Shown here: in pieces, positions 43,270 to 54,138 of the stretch
How the letters are laid out: every line of letters begins with the position of its first letter
How positions within the stretch are numbered: position 1 is the first letter of the stretch
Source of the DNA: Lysobacter solisilvae
Lineage (GTDB): Bacteria > Pseudomonadota > Gammaproteobacteria > Xanthomonadales > Xanthomonadaceae
Length of the DNA: 64,000 nucleotides
NCBI RefSeq assembly: GCF_016613535.2
Contig: NZ_CP071518.1
Location: 310,001 to 374,000, forward strand
Direction of reading: 5' to 3'
Position numbers and translations under genes: made by a program
The notes under the pieces: generated by a model
What the model was told of the DNA's origin: nothing
The model's input: the letters and a program-made list of their open reading frames with translations, nothing else
Database searches by the model: none

Positions 43270-43887
43270 CTACTCGTCCGCCAGCAGCTGGGTGATCAGC
43301 CGCGAATGCCGCGCGACCTGGGCTTCGCGCCGCAGGCGGCTGGTGGTGAAGATCGCGCACATCTCGTCCACCGCCACGGCAAAGTTCTCGTTGACGATGA
43401 CGTAATCGAATTCGATGTAGTGGGACATCTCCTCGCGCGCGGCCGCCAGGCGCTGGGCGATGACCTCCTCGCTGTCCTGCCCGCGCCCGCGCATGCGGTG
43501 CTCCAGCGCCTGGCGCGACGGCGGCAGGATGAAGACGCTGACCGCGTCGGGCACCTTGTCGCGCACCTGGCGCGCGCCCTGCCAGTCGATTTCCAGCAGC
43601 ACGTCCATCCCCGAGGCCAGCTGCGGCTCGACCGACTGCCGGGCCGTGCCCTTCCAGTCGCCATGCACGAGCGCGTTCTCGAAGAAGTCGCCCGCCTCGA
43701 CCATGCGCTCGAATTCCGGCGCGCTGACGAAGTGGTAATGCTCGGCATGCCGCTCGCCCGGTCGCGGCGCGCGCGAGGTGAACGAGATCGACAGGCAGAT
43801 GTTCGGATCGCGCGCCAGCACGGCGTTGACGATGCTGGACTTGCCGGCACCGGAGGGCGCCGCGACGATGTAGAGGGTTCCGCGCAT
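43270..43887 (-). CDS. gmk: Guanylate kinase
   Basis: A 205-residue cytosolic kinase converting GMP to GDP with ATP. The P-loop is APSGAGKSS (10-18). The GMP-binding region (SFTSRAPRPGERHAEHYHFV) and LLEIDWQGARQVR are standard. Start at 43887. The 219 bases between gmk and rpoZ hold no gene. Upstream, between gmk and yicC, lies the inverted repeat 43895-44011. Confidence 0.97.
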   Translation of the reverse strand: MRGTLYIVAAPSGAGKSSIVNAVLARDPNICLSISFTSRAPRPGERHAEHYHFVSAPEFERMVEAGDFFENALVHGDWKGTARQSVEPQLASGMDVLLEIDWQGARQVRDKVPDAVSVFILPPSRQALEHRMRGRGQDSEEVIAQRLAAAREEMSHYIEFDYVIVNENFAVAVDEMCAIFTTSRLRREAQVARHSRLITQLLADE

Positions 43888-43894
43888 GGGGGCA

Positions 43895-44011
43895 GGAGTG
43901 AGTGATCAGGAGTGAGAAGTGAGTGAAGGCCGTGCGTAAACCGGGTGCGGAGGAGGGCCAGGTGGAAGGACGAGGCTTTGCACTCGTTTCTCACTCCTGA
44001 TCACTCACTCC
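43895..44011. repeat. 31-bp inverted repeat around a 55-base loop
   Basis: Arms 43895-43925 and 43981-44011 match 29 of 31 bases when one is reversed. Each arm is built from GAGTGA-like words with a central TGATCA. The element fills the whole gap between the yicC stop and the gmk start. It could fold as a long hairpin in the yicC-gmk transcript or be a small dispersed element. Confidence 0.8.
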
Positions 44012-44015
44012 CGCC

Positions 44016-44876
44016 CTACTCGATGTTTTGGATCTGTTCGCGCACCTGGTCGATCAGGACCTTCAGTTCGACCGCCGCCGCCGAACTGCGCGCATCGACC
44101 GACTTGGAACCCAGGGTGTTGGCCTCGCGATTGAATTCCTGCAGCAGGAAGTCCAGACGGCGGCCCACCGCTTCCTTCAGCTTGAGCACCCGGCGCGCCT
44201 CGGTGATGTGGGAGGTGAGCCGGTCGAGCTCTTCCTCCACGTCCAGCTTCTGCAGCCACAACACCAGTTCCTGCTCCAGCCTTCCCGGTTCCAGCGGCTG
44301 CGACAGCTCGCCCAGCCGCGTTTCCATCTTCAGGCGCTGCCCGGTACGGATCTGCGGCATCAGCGCGCGCACTTCCAGGGTGATGCGATCGATGCCGTCC
44401 ACCCGCTCGGAGATCACGGCCGCGAGCTTGCCACCCTCGCGCTCACGCGCGATCACGAACTCGTCGAGCACCTCGTCCAGCAGCGACAGGGCCTGCTCCT
44501 GGAGCAATGCCGTATCGGCGGCGGGCGCCTGCAGCACGCCGGGGAACTGCAGCAACTGGGTGAAATCGGTATGCAGGCCGGGGAAACGCGCGGTCAGGTC
44601 GATGGCCAGGTCGCTCAGTTCCCGCAGCCGGGCCGGATCCACCTTGAGGCCCGCGCCGCCTTCGGGGGCACGCAGGCGCAGGGTAAGGTCGAGCTTGCCG
44701 CGCGAGATGCGTGCGGCCACGCGTTCACGCAGCGCGGGCTCCAGCGCGCGCAGTTCGTCGTGCAGGCGCACGCCCACTTCCAGGAAACGGTGATTGACCG
44801 AGCGCAGTTCGCAGCCGAGGGTGCCCCACGGGGTGGTCCGCTCCCCGCTGGCAAAGGCGGTCATGCTGCGAATCAT
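44016..44876 (-). CDS. yicC: YicC family endoribonuclease
   Basis: A 286-residue protein of the YicC family, shown in E. coli to be an endoribonuclease acting on small RNAs. The N-terminal domain starts MIRSMTAFASGERTTPWGTL and has LRSVNHRFLEVGVRLHDELR. The DUF1732 C-terminal domain ends KSVDARSSAAAVELKVLIDQ, including the conserved NREANTLGSKS. The ATG at 44876 gives the canonical MTAF start. It is divergent from rph with 120 bases between. Confidence 0.94.
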   Translation of the reverse strand: MIRSMTAFASGERTTPWGTLGCELRSVNHRFLEVGVRLHDELRALEPALRERVAARISRGKLDLTLRLRAPEGGAGLKVDPARLRELSDLAIDLTARFPGLHTDFTQLLQFPGVLQAPAADTALLQEQALSLLDEVLDEFVIAREREGGKLAAVISERVDGIDRITLEVRALMPQIRTGQRLKMETRLGELSQPLEPGRLEQELVLWLQKLDVEEELDRLTSHITEARRVLKLKEAVGRRLDFLLQEFNREANTLGSKSVDARSSAAAVELKVLIDQVREQIQNIE

Positions 44877-44996
44877 GGGGGAGTCCTGCGGCGCGGCCGG
44901 TACGGCACGGGCCGCGCAGTATGCCACGCGACCCGGCAGGGGCCCGTCCGGGCCGGGCGCGGGCGGTTAAGGCCGCCGGTAACGTAAAATGCGCCG

Positions 44997-45725
<729 letters not shown>

Positions 45726-45858
45726 CGATCCAGGCGTCGGTCATGCGACGGACGCCTTCATTTTCCGGTGCGGCCCCAGGCCCTGCCGGTGTTCACTGCT
45801 ACCGCCTTGCGCGCCGTTGGGCGCGACGCCCTGGCGTTGATCCTGGAAGAAGACACCG

Positions 45859-46251
45859 ATGACGCAAAACCTGGCCAACATCGCCCTGGTCGTGGGCGAT
45901 TACGACGAAGCCATCGCCTGGTACACCCAGGTGCTGGGCTTCACCCTGCTGCAGGACACCGACCTGGGCGACGGCAAGCGCTGGGTACGCGTGGCGCCGC
46001 CGGGCGCCTCGGGTACGGCGCTGCTGCTCGCGCAGGCCGTCACCGAGGCCCAGCGCACGCGGATCGGCGACCAGGTCGGCGGCCGCGTCGGCTTCTTCCT
46101 GCACACCGATGACTTTGCCACCGACCACGCGGCGATGAGCGCGCGCGGCGTGCGCTTCGCCGAGGATCCGCGCGAGGAGAGCTACGGCACCGTCGCGGTG
46201 TTCGTGGACCTGTACGGCAACCGTTGGGACCTGGTCCAACTCAAGGGCTGA
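45859..46251 (+). CDS. VOC superfamily protein (glyoxalase-like)
   Basis: A 130-residue vicinal-oxygen-chelate fold protein: LANIALVVGDYDEAIAWYTQ at the N-terminus, then GFFLHTDDFATDHAAMSARG and VAVFVDLYGNRWDLVQ at the end. The last motif supplies the usual metal or ligand-facing strand. Substrate unknown. It is followed after 2 bases by rdgB, so the two are probably co-transcribed. The 133 bases after rph show no gene. Confidence 0.87.
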   Translation: MTQNLANIALVVGDYDEAIAWYTQVLGFTLLQDTDLGDGKRWVRVAPPGASGTALLLAQAVTEAQRTRIGDQVGGRVGFFLHTDDFATDHAAMSARGVRFAEDPREESYGTVAVFVDLYGNRWDLVQLKG

Positions 46252-46253
46252 GC

Positions 46254-46850
46254 ATGAAACTGGTCGTGGCCAGCTCCAACCCCGGCAAGCTCGCCGAGTT
46301 CCGCGAGCTGCTGGCACAGGCCGGCATCGGCCTGGTGACGCAGGGCGAGCTGGGCGTTCCCGACGCGGAGGAAACGGGGCTTACCTTTGTCGAGAACGCG
46401 CTGCTCAAGGCACGCAACGCCGCGCGACTGACCGGCCTGCCCGCGCTGGGCGACGATTCGGGGCTGTGCGTGGACGCGCTGGGCGGCGCCCCGGGCCTGT
46501 ATTCGGCCCGTTACGCCGGCGCGCATGGCGACGCGCAGGCCAACATCGCCAAGCTGCTGGAAGCGATGAAGGACGTTCCCATGGAACGCCGCGGCGCGCA
46601 CTTCTACGCGGTGATCGTGCTGCTGCGCCATGCCGACGATCCGCAACCGGTGATCGCCGAAGGCCGGTGGTCCGGACAGATCCTGCATGCGCCGCAGGGC
46701 GACGGCGGATTCGGCTACGACCCGGTGTTCCTGGATCCGGACAACCGGATCTCGGCCGCGCAGTTCGATCCGGTGATCAAGAACCGGCTCAGCCACCGCG
46801 GCCGCGCGCTGGCGAGCCTTCGACAGAAGCTCGACGGCCTGGAGTGGTGA
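46254..46850 (+). CDS. rdgB: XTP/dITP diphosphatase (RdgB/HAM1)
   Basis: A 198-residue house-cleaning pyrophosphatase that removes non-canonical purine nucleotides before they enter DNA. Family motifs: LVVASSNPGKLAEFRELL, LGDDSGLCVDALGGAPGLYS, and GGFGYDPVF. The ATG at 46254 lies 2 bases after the VOC stop. The gene leads into the ABM-like gene and hemW. Confidence 0.96.
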   Translation: MKLVVASSNPGKLAEFRELLAQAGIGLVTQGELGVPDAEETGLTFVENALLKARNAARLTGLPALGDDSGLCVDALGGAPGLYSARYAGAHGDAQANIAKLLEAMKDVPMERRGAHFYAVIVLLRHADDPQPVIAEGRWSGQILHAPQGDGGFGYDPVFLDPDNRISAAQFDPVIKNRLSHRGRALASLRQKLDGLEW

Positions 46851-46851
46851 G

Positions 46852-47157
46852 GTGTACGTGGTGATCTGGGAGTACGAAGTCCGTCCCGACGCGTCGATGC
46901 GCTTCGAGGCGATGTACGGCCCGCAGGGCGAGTGGGTCGCGCTGTTCCGCCGGTACCCGGGTTTCATCGCCACCGAACTGTTGCGCGGCGACGGCGATCG
47001 TTACCTCAGCATCGACCGCTGGGAGAGCGGGCAGGCATACGAGCGGTTCCAGCGCCAGGCGCAGGAAGACTACGCCCGCCTCGACGCGGCGGGCGACGCG
47101 CTGACGCTGGCCGAACGGCGCATCGGCGCCTACACGGGCGCGGGCGACCGCCCATGA
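46852..47157 (+). CDS. ABM-like dimeric alpha/beta-barrel protein
   Basis: A 101-residue protein similar to antibiotic-biosynthesis-monooxygenase-fold proteins: VVIWEYEVRPDASMRFEAMY, WVALFRRYPGFIATELL, RYLSIDRWES. These usually form small dimers and act as monooxygenases or binding proteins; no specific role can be given. The GTG start follows one base after the rdgB stop, with GGAG some bases upstream inside rdgB. The stop overlaps the hemW start by 4 bases. Confidence 0.8.
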   Translation: MYVVIWEYEVRPDASMRFEAMYGPQGEWVALFRRYPGFIATELLRGDGDRYLSIDRWESGQAYERFQRQAQEDYARLDAAGDALTLAERRIGAYTGAGDRP

Positions 47158-48380
47158 GCACGCCCTCGCCCGACCTGCCGATCCATCCGGAGCAACCCTC
47201 CCCGCACGGCCATGCCACTCCCGCGCCGCTGCCGCTGAGCCCGCCGCCGCTGTCGCTGTACGTGCACATGCCCTGGTGCGTGCGCAAATGTCCGTACTGC
47301 GATTTCAACTCGCATGAAGGCAAGGGTGCGCTGCCATTTGACGCCTATGTCGACGCGCTGCTGGCCGACCTGGACCACGACCTGCCGCTGGCCTCGGGAC
47401 GCACGGTGCACAGCGTGTTCTTCGGCGGCGGGACCCCGAGCCTGTTCCGGCCCGAGCACGTCGACCGCTTCCTGCAGGGCGCCAGTGCGCGCCTGCGCTT
47501 CGCGCCGGGCTGCGAGATCACGCTGGAGACCAATCCCGGCACCGCCGAGCATGGCCGCTTCGAAGGCTATCGCGACGCGGGCGTGAACCGCCTGAGTTTC
47601 GGCATCCAGAGTTTCGACGACGGCTGCCTGCAGCGGCTGGGCCGCATCCACGACAGCGGCGAGGCCCGCGCGGCGGTCCGCATGGCGCAGGATGCCGGCC
47701 TGTCGAACCTCAACCTGGACCTGATGTACGCCCTGCCGGGCCAGTCGCTGGCGATGGCGCTGGACGACCTGGAGCAGGCCTTCGCACTGGAACCGGCGCA
47801 CATCAGCCATTACCAGCTCACGCTGGAACCCAACACGGTGTTCGCCGCGCGACCGCCGGCGGGCATTCCCGACGACGACGACAGCTGGGACATGCAGGAG
47901 CATTGCCAGCAGCGGCTGGCCGCGCGCGGCTACGCTCAGTACGAGGTCAGTGCCTATGCACGGCCGGGCCGGCAGTGCGCGCACAACCTGAATTACTGGC
48001 GCTACGGCGACTACCTGGGCATCGGCGCCGGCGCGCACGGCAAGCTGACGCTGGGGTTCGACCAGGCCATCCTGCGGCGCTGGAAGCTCAAGCACCCCAC
48101 CGCCTGGATGGCGGCGGCGGGCAGCGCGCAGGCCATTGGTGGCGACGACCGCATCGATGCGGACCGGCGTCCGTTCGAATTCATGCTCAACGCGCTGCGG
48201 CTGGCCGAAGGCTTCGACCTGGCGCTGTTCGAGGCCCGCACCGGCCTGCCGCGCGACGCGATCGCAGCCGCGCTGGCCCGGGCGCAGGCCCTGGGCTGGC
48301 TGGCCGTGGACGGCGATCACGTACAGCCCACCGAACTGGGGCGACGGTTCAACAACGACGTGGTATCGCTGTTCCTGTAG
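47154..48380 (+). CDS. hemW: Radical SAM family heme chaperone HemW
   Basis: A 408-residue protein with the radical-SAM CxxxCxxC motif at C42, C46 and C49 (PWCVRKCPYCDFNSHEG). HemW-type sequences VFFGGGTPSLF, ETNPGTAEHGRFEGYRDAGV and RLSFGIQSFDDGCLQRLGR follow. HemW delivers heme to cytochrome or nitrate-reductase targets; older annotations call it coproporphyrinogen oxidase, but the extra cysteine (CDF context) fits HemW. The Pro-rich first 30 residues are unusual, and a later start is not excluded. It overlaps the ABM-like gene by 4 bases. Confidence 0.93.
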   Translation: MSTPSPDLPIHPEQPSPHGHATPAPLPLSPPPLSLYVHMPWCVRKCPYCDFNSHEGKGALPFDAYVDALLADLDHDLPLASGRTVHSVFFGGGTPSLFRPEHVDRFLQGASARLRFAPGCEITLETNPGTAEHGRFEGYRDAGVNRLSFGIQSFDDGCLQRLGRIHDSGEARAAVRMAQDAGLSNLNLDLMYALPGQSLAMALDDLEQAFALEPAHISHYQLTLEPNTVFAARPPAGIPDDDDSWDMQEHCQQRLAARGYAQYEVSAYARPGRQCAHNLNYWRYGDYLGIGAGAHGKLTLGFDQAILRRWKLKHPTAWMAAAGSAQAIGGDDRIDADRRPFEFMLNALRLAEGFDLALFEARTGLPRDAIAAALARAQALGWLAVDGDHVQPTELGRRFNNDVVSLFL

Positions 48381-48585
48381 TGGCCGACAGGCGCGCTCCA
48401 CGCGGGCACGGACGGCACTGCGAAGGGCCTGCTGGCGCATGGACGCGCTCCTGCGCCGCACGGGCGGATGCCCGCCGCGGCCCGGGCCGGTTACATTAGG
48501 GCCGGGCCGGCCCCTGCTGGCAGTTCTGCCGGGGCGTGAATACGATCACGATCATCTCGATCCGGGCGACCCCGGGAAGGCTGGT

Positions 48586-51048
48586 ATGGCGGTGACCTTT
48601 GGTTCCCATGTCTCGTCCCCGCGCCAGACGCTGGCTTCGGCGGCACTGCCGCGCCGCGTCCGGCGATCGCTGGAACAGTTGTACGCGCTGGTGTCGGACG
48701 AGATGGCCCGCGCCCTGGAGCGCATGCTGGCCGAGTTCGAGCAGCAGTTGTTCCGGCTGGCCGACCAGGCCGCCAACCCCGGCCTCCAGCAGGCCCACTT
48801 CGAAACCCTCCGGCTGGTGCGACAGAACCGCGCGGACCTGATCCCGCAGTTCCTCAGCGCGCTGGAGACCTCGCTGGCAACCATCCGCACACCGGTGTCG
48901 GCCGAACCGGCCGACAAGGGCCACCTGCACTTCGGCGAACTGCGCCTGGTGGAGGAGCACGAACTGGACGAAGGCAGCGTGCTGCGCGCGGTCGCCGCCC
49001 GCCACGAGGCCCGCTCGAGCCTGGCGCTGCACCTGCTGGGCCAGCGCTTCGGCGTGCTGGCAGGCGCGCCCGCATACGACTCCGAACGCCTGCCCGTCGG
49101 CCCGCAGCAGCTGGGGCGCATCCTCGGCCAGGCCAGCCACGTGCTGCAGCTGGACCTCCAGCCCCGCCTCGAACTGTTCCGCTGCTTCGACAATTACGCG
49201 CTCAACGGCTACACGCAGCTGGTCGAGGCCATGAACGGCACCCTCGCCCGCGAGAACGTGCTGCCCAACCTCGCCTACGTGCCCATCCGCATCCGCCCCA
49301 CGCTGCAGTCCGAACTGACGGGCGACGCCGGGCGCGAACGACGCGAAAAAGCCTATGGCCCGCCCGAACCGCCGTTGTCGGGATCACGCCCGCACACGGG
49401 CTGGTTCGGTGGGTCCGAACCCGATGACATGCCCGGCGACGGCGAGTTTGAAGGCGGCGTCGGGACGGGTCGCGGTCGCGGTGGCAATGGCGGTCCCGGT
49501 GGTGGCGGCGGCGGTCCCGGTGGCGGCGGCGGTGGCGGTGGCGGTGGCGGCGGCGGAGGTACCGGCGCTGGCGTCGGCGCCAGCGGCTACGCCGGTCCCA
49601 CCGCGCAGGACAGCCAGGCCTTCGCCCTGCTGCAGGAAATGCTGGCCTCGCGTCGCGACCTGCTCGGCAAGCTCGGGCCCGGCCGCAAGCGCAAGCCCAG
49701 CCCGATCGAACGGGCGCAACTGAGCACCGACGACGTCGAACAGGCGCTTTCGCGACTGCAGTCGATGGGTCGCGACAGTGGCGGCGCCTCCGGCCTGGCG
49801 CGCAAGCCGCGCACCGTGCACGACGTGCGCCAGGCGCTGCTGGCCCAGACGCGGCAGTTGCGCGGTGAGGCCGCCGCGCTGTCCAACGACGACAACGACG
49901 CCTTCGAACTGCTGTCCATCCTGCTGGCCGAGATCGGGCGCGAGTTGCGCCAGGACGCGCCCAGCAACCGCCTGCTGCACGACCTGGTCGTGCCGCTGCT
50001 GCGGCTGGTACTCAAGGACCGCGGCTTCTTCGTCCAGCACCAGCATCCGGCACGCCAGCTGCTCAACGCCGTCGCCGAATCGGGCGCGTCGTGGATGTCG
50101 GACGAGGAGCTCGACCCGCAGCTCACCGACCATCTGAAGCATGCCGTCGATGACGTCGTCGCCCACTTCGAGGGCGACACGAATGTCTTCGAGGCGGCCA
50201 ACAGCCGCATCCAGCAGCACCTGCAGACCATGGCCCGCCGGGCCGAAGTCAGCGAGCGCCGCCATGTCGACGCGGCGCGCGGCAAGGAAAAGCTCGAACT
50301 GGCCAAGCGCCGCGCCACGGAAGCCATCGACGAGGCCGGACGCGACCAGAACCTGCCGCGTTTCGTGCGCACGCTGCTGGCCAGCTCGTGGACCGACGTG
50401 CTGACCCTCACGCTGCTGCGCAGCGGCGAGGACTCGGAGGACTGGAAGGAACTGGAAGCCGCAACCCGCGCGATCGTCATGGCCACCAGCCTGGACGCCG
50501 CCGTGCCTCCGCCGCCGGCACTGGCCGGGCAGATCGAGCGCGCACTGGCGTTCGTGGGCTACCACGACGAGGAAGCGGCCGACATCGCCCGCCGCCTCAC
50601 CGCCCGGGTCGACGAGGAATCCAACGATCCGGCCTCGCGGACCGAGCTGGCCATGAAGCTCAAGTCGCGTGGCCGCCTGGGCCAGGAGTCCGGGCCGGAG
50701 AAATCCGATCTGCCCCCGCGCTCGGGCCCGGAGCAGGCCGCCTACGAATACCTGCGCACCCTGCCCTTCGGTACCTGGTTCGAGTTCGTCACCAACCAGC
50801 AGGGCGACGTCGTGCGCCGCCGCTTGTCCTGGTACAGCCCGATGACCGACCACGCCCTGTTCGTGAACCAGCGCGGCCAGCGCGTGGGCGAGCAGTCGCT
50901 GGACAGCCTGGCGCGGATGCTCGCGCAGCAGCAGGCCCACGTGGTCACCGCCGATGACAGCAGCCTGGTCGACCGCGCCTGGCACACCGCCCTCGGCGCG
51001 CTGCGCAACTTCGCCCGCACCGAGCCGAACGGAGACGCCGACGCATGA
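48586..51048 (+). CDS. DUF1631 family protein with polyglycine linker
   Basis: An 820-residue cytosolic protein of the DUF1631 family (VRRSLEQLYALVSDEMARAL at the N-terminus, ENVLPNLAYVPIRI, and the C-terminal LPFGTWFEFVTNQQGDVVRR). The C-terminal part ending near residue 800 looks PilZ-like in pattern. Residues about 295-330 are almost pure glycine, including 14 consecutive Gly (49519-49560). The ATG at 48586 has GGAAGG upstream. It overlaps the PilZ gene by 4 bases, consistent with a c-di-GMP-related role, which is inference. The 205 bases between hemW and this gene hold only GC-rich sequence. Confidence 0.85.
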   Translation: MAVTFGSHVSSPRQTLASAALPRRVRRSLEQLYALVSDEMARALERMLAEFEQQLFRLADQAANPGLQQAHFETLRLVRQNRADLIPQFLSALETSLATIRTPVSAEPADKGHLHFGELRLVEEHELDEGSVLRAVAARHEARSSLALHLLGQRFGVLAGAPAYDSERLPVGPQQLGRILGQASHVLQLDLQPRLELFRCFDNYALNGYTQLVEAMNGTLARENVLPNLAYVPIRIRPTLQSELTGDAGRERREKAYGPPEPPLSGSRPHTGWFGGSEPDDMPGDGEFEGGVGTGRGRGGNGGPGGGGGGPGGGGGGGGGGGGGGTGAGVGASGYAGPTAQDSQAFALLQEMLASRRDLLGKLGPGRKRKPSPIERAQLSTDDVEQALSRLQSMGRDSGGASGLARKPRTVHDVRQALLAQTRQLRGEAAALSNDDNDAFELLSILLAEIGRELRQDAPSNRLLHDLVVPLLRLVLKDRGFFVQHQHPARQLLNAVAESGASWMSDEELDPQLTDHLKHAVDDVVAHFEGDTNVFEAANSRIQQHLQTMARRAEVSERRHVDAARGKEKLELAKRRATEAIDEAGRDQNLPRFVRTLLASSWTDVLTLTLLRSGEDSEDWKELEAATRAIVMATSLDAAVPPPPALAGQIERALAFVGYHDEEAADIARRLTARVDEESNDPASRTELAMKLKSRGRLGQESGPEKSDLPPRSGPEQAAYEYLRTLPFGTWFEFVTNQQGDVVRRRLSWYSPMTDHALFVNQRGQRVGEQSLDSLARMLAQQQAHVVTADDSSLVDRAWHTALGALRNFARTEPNGDADA

Positions 51049-51401
51049 AGGAATTCAGAAGGAGCCGGCGGCGCCAGCCCACCGACACCATCCACATCAC
51101 CGACACGATGACCGAGGCGGTGATCGGTCACCTGGGCAATATTTCCGAGACGGGCATGCTGGTGATGGCCAGTGCCCCGCTCGTGGCCGACGCGCTGTAC
51201 CAGCTTCGCTTCATCCTCTCCAACGGCGGCGGCGGCCCGCAGTCCAAGGTCCCGCTGGAAGTGGGCGCGCACCTGCTGTGGCGCGACGAAGCCAGCGCGC
51301 CGGGCCAGTCCTGGGTCGGTTTCCGGTTCATCACGATGAGCGACGAGCAGATGCAGCACCTGCGTCGCTGGATCGACGCGCCGGGCAGCCAGTACGCCTG
51401 A
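51045..51401 (+). CDS. PilZ domain protein
   Basis: A 118-residue single-domain protein: RRSRRRQPTDTIHITDTMTE, then GHLGNISETGMLVMAS, the PilZ signature variant (NISETG in place of the common D/NxSxxG), and WVGFRFITMSDEQMQHLRRW. The N-terminal RRSRRR could serve the RxxxR part of a c-di-GMP site, so nucleotide binding is plausible. It is translationally coupled to the DUF1631 gene. Confidence 0.88.
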   Translation: MKEFRRSRRRQPTDTIHITDTMTEAVIGHLGNISETGMLVMASAPLVADALYQLRFILSNGGGGPQSKVPLEVGAHLLWRDEASAPGQSWVGFRFITMSDEQMQHLRRWIDAPGSQYA

Positions 51402-51544
51402 CCGGCGCTTTTTTCGCCACGCGCCCGGCACGGCGCAGTGGGCCCACTACGGTGCGACCGACGTGAAGGCACCGCCACGTTGCGCACGGTACCGCTCAGG
51501 TGCGCGGGCCTAGAATGGGCCAACCCCACACGGTTGGTCCGCGC

Positions 51545-52903
<1,359 letters not shown>

Positions 52904-52939
52904 CCGGCACGCGCTGGCCCCCGGGGCCCAGGGCCATCG

Positions 52940-52963
52940 ACGCGCGGGCAGACGCCCGCGCGT
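52940..52963. terminator. Hairpin between convergent pepQ and a membrane-protein gene
   Basis: ACGCGCGGGC and GCCCGCGCGT pair perfectly around an AGAC loop. It sits 36 bases after the pepQ stop and abuts the stop codon of the gene on the minus strand, so it may serve both. Confidence 0.65.
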
Positions 52964-53431
52964 CAGCCGCGTCCCAGCGCGCGCCGCGTCGCCAGCGCGA
53001 TCGGCAAGCCGAACAGGAACAGGTGCGAGGCCAGGTTGGTTCCCGTGGCCAGCGCGGTGAACCGCACCGGGTGCGGGAACGCCGACAGCGGCAGCACGAT
53101 GAAGTTCATCAACGCGAACATGCCCAGGCCGAAGGCGAGGCCGGCCTCGATCGGGTGCGTGCGCAGCACCGGCAGCCAGCGCCGGGCGACGGTGTAGAAC
53201 ACCGCGGCCGCCGCGAGCGAGATCAGGAAATGCAGGCCCAGGCCGAGCAGCGCGGTGTTCCAGCCGCCGTCGTAGGCGGCGCTGCCGAGCAGGCCGCTGG
53301 CCACCAGCTGCAGGAGTTTTTCCGGCGGCATCCCGCGCCAGGCGGCGAAGCTGATGGCGTAGGCGATGTCGAACGTGCCGGCCAGGCCGCCACCGACCAA
53401 GGATGGCGAAGGCCGCAGGGTGACGTTGCAT
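52963..53431 (-). CDS. Small multipass membrane protein, one frameshift in this sequence
   Basis: From the ATG at 53431 the frame reads MQRHPAAFAIL, then breaks at CCAAGG (53397-53402). Removing one base (to CCAGG) continues it as VGGGLAGTFDIAYAISFAAW to the stop, giving 155 residues with four predicted membrane helices (including GLGLHFLISLAAAAVFYTVA and GLAFGLGMFALMNFIVLPLS). Homologues I recall are uncharacterised inner-membrane proteins of about this size. The alternative is a longer, unusual N-terminus in a single frame, which would lose the first helix. I prefer the repaired reading. Confidence 0.7.
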
Positions 53432-53584
53432 GGAGCGCTCTCGCTTCGAATCCGCCGCGAGTGTGCCTGCGCGACGCACGGGCCGTCCTGAGGATGCTTG
53501 GCCTGTACGCGGCGTGCCGCGCCGCATGACGACAACGGCCACGCACGATGGAGGATGGATGGACGCGACACGGCGTCCGCGGCC

Positions 53585-54022
53585 TCAGTTCAGGCGATCG
53601 GCGTCGGTGGAAGCGGCCATGGGCTCCGCGCCGGGCGGCGCTTCATCGCGCGAAAGGCGCTCGTCTTCCAGTTGCTGGAGGTACTCCTCCAGCGTGAGTC
53701 CGAGGGCGGCCGCTTCGCGTGTGGCCATCGCTTCCAGCGAGGGCGAGAAGGTCAGCGTCACCGGCTGTCCTGCGGCCTCGCGCAGCGCGACCAGGTGGCG
53801 CAGCACGGCCAGGGTCAATGCCGCGCTGTCGGTGCGGGCGACGACCTGCCCGCCCACGACGGTCAACCACTGGCCGTCGCGCCAGCCCGCGCCACCGACG
53901 GCCGCGCCCTGGGCGTCGGCGAGCTGCGCATGCGGCTGGATCGGCTGGCCGAGGCGACGGATCGGGCGGTCGGGTTCTTTCTTGCGGCGCGCGTCGCGGC
54001 GTGCCTTGGACTGTCGGGACAT
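53585..54022 (-). CDS. Hypothetical protein
   Basis: A 145-residue protein with a basic N-terminus (MSRQSKARRDARRKKEPDRP), a middle beta-like part (AGWRDGQWLTVVGGQVVART), helical DSAALTLAVLRHLVALREAA and an acidic C-terminus (LEEYLQQLEDERLSRDEAPP). No membrane span or signal peptide. The ATG at 54022 is preceded by AGGTT. I do not recognise the family. Confidence 0.65.
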   Translation of the reverse strand: MSRQSKARRDARRKKEPDRPIRRLGQPIQPHAQLADAQGAAVGGAGWRDGQWLTVVGGQVVARTDSAALTLAVLRHLVALREAAGQPVTLTFSPSLEAMATREAAALGLTLEEYLQQLEDERLSRDEAPPGAEPMAASTDADRLN

Positions 54023-54138
54023 GCTGGAACCTGTAGGTACGCCCCGCTCTGACACGGGGCTGGAAAGCCGGGGCAGCCGCCGCGGGTGGCTCGCCCTCGA
54101 CCACCTTACCGCGCCCCGGGGCTTGCGTGCCGCCTGGC

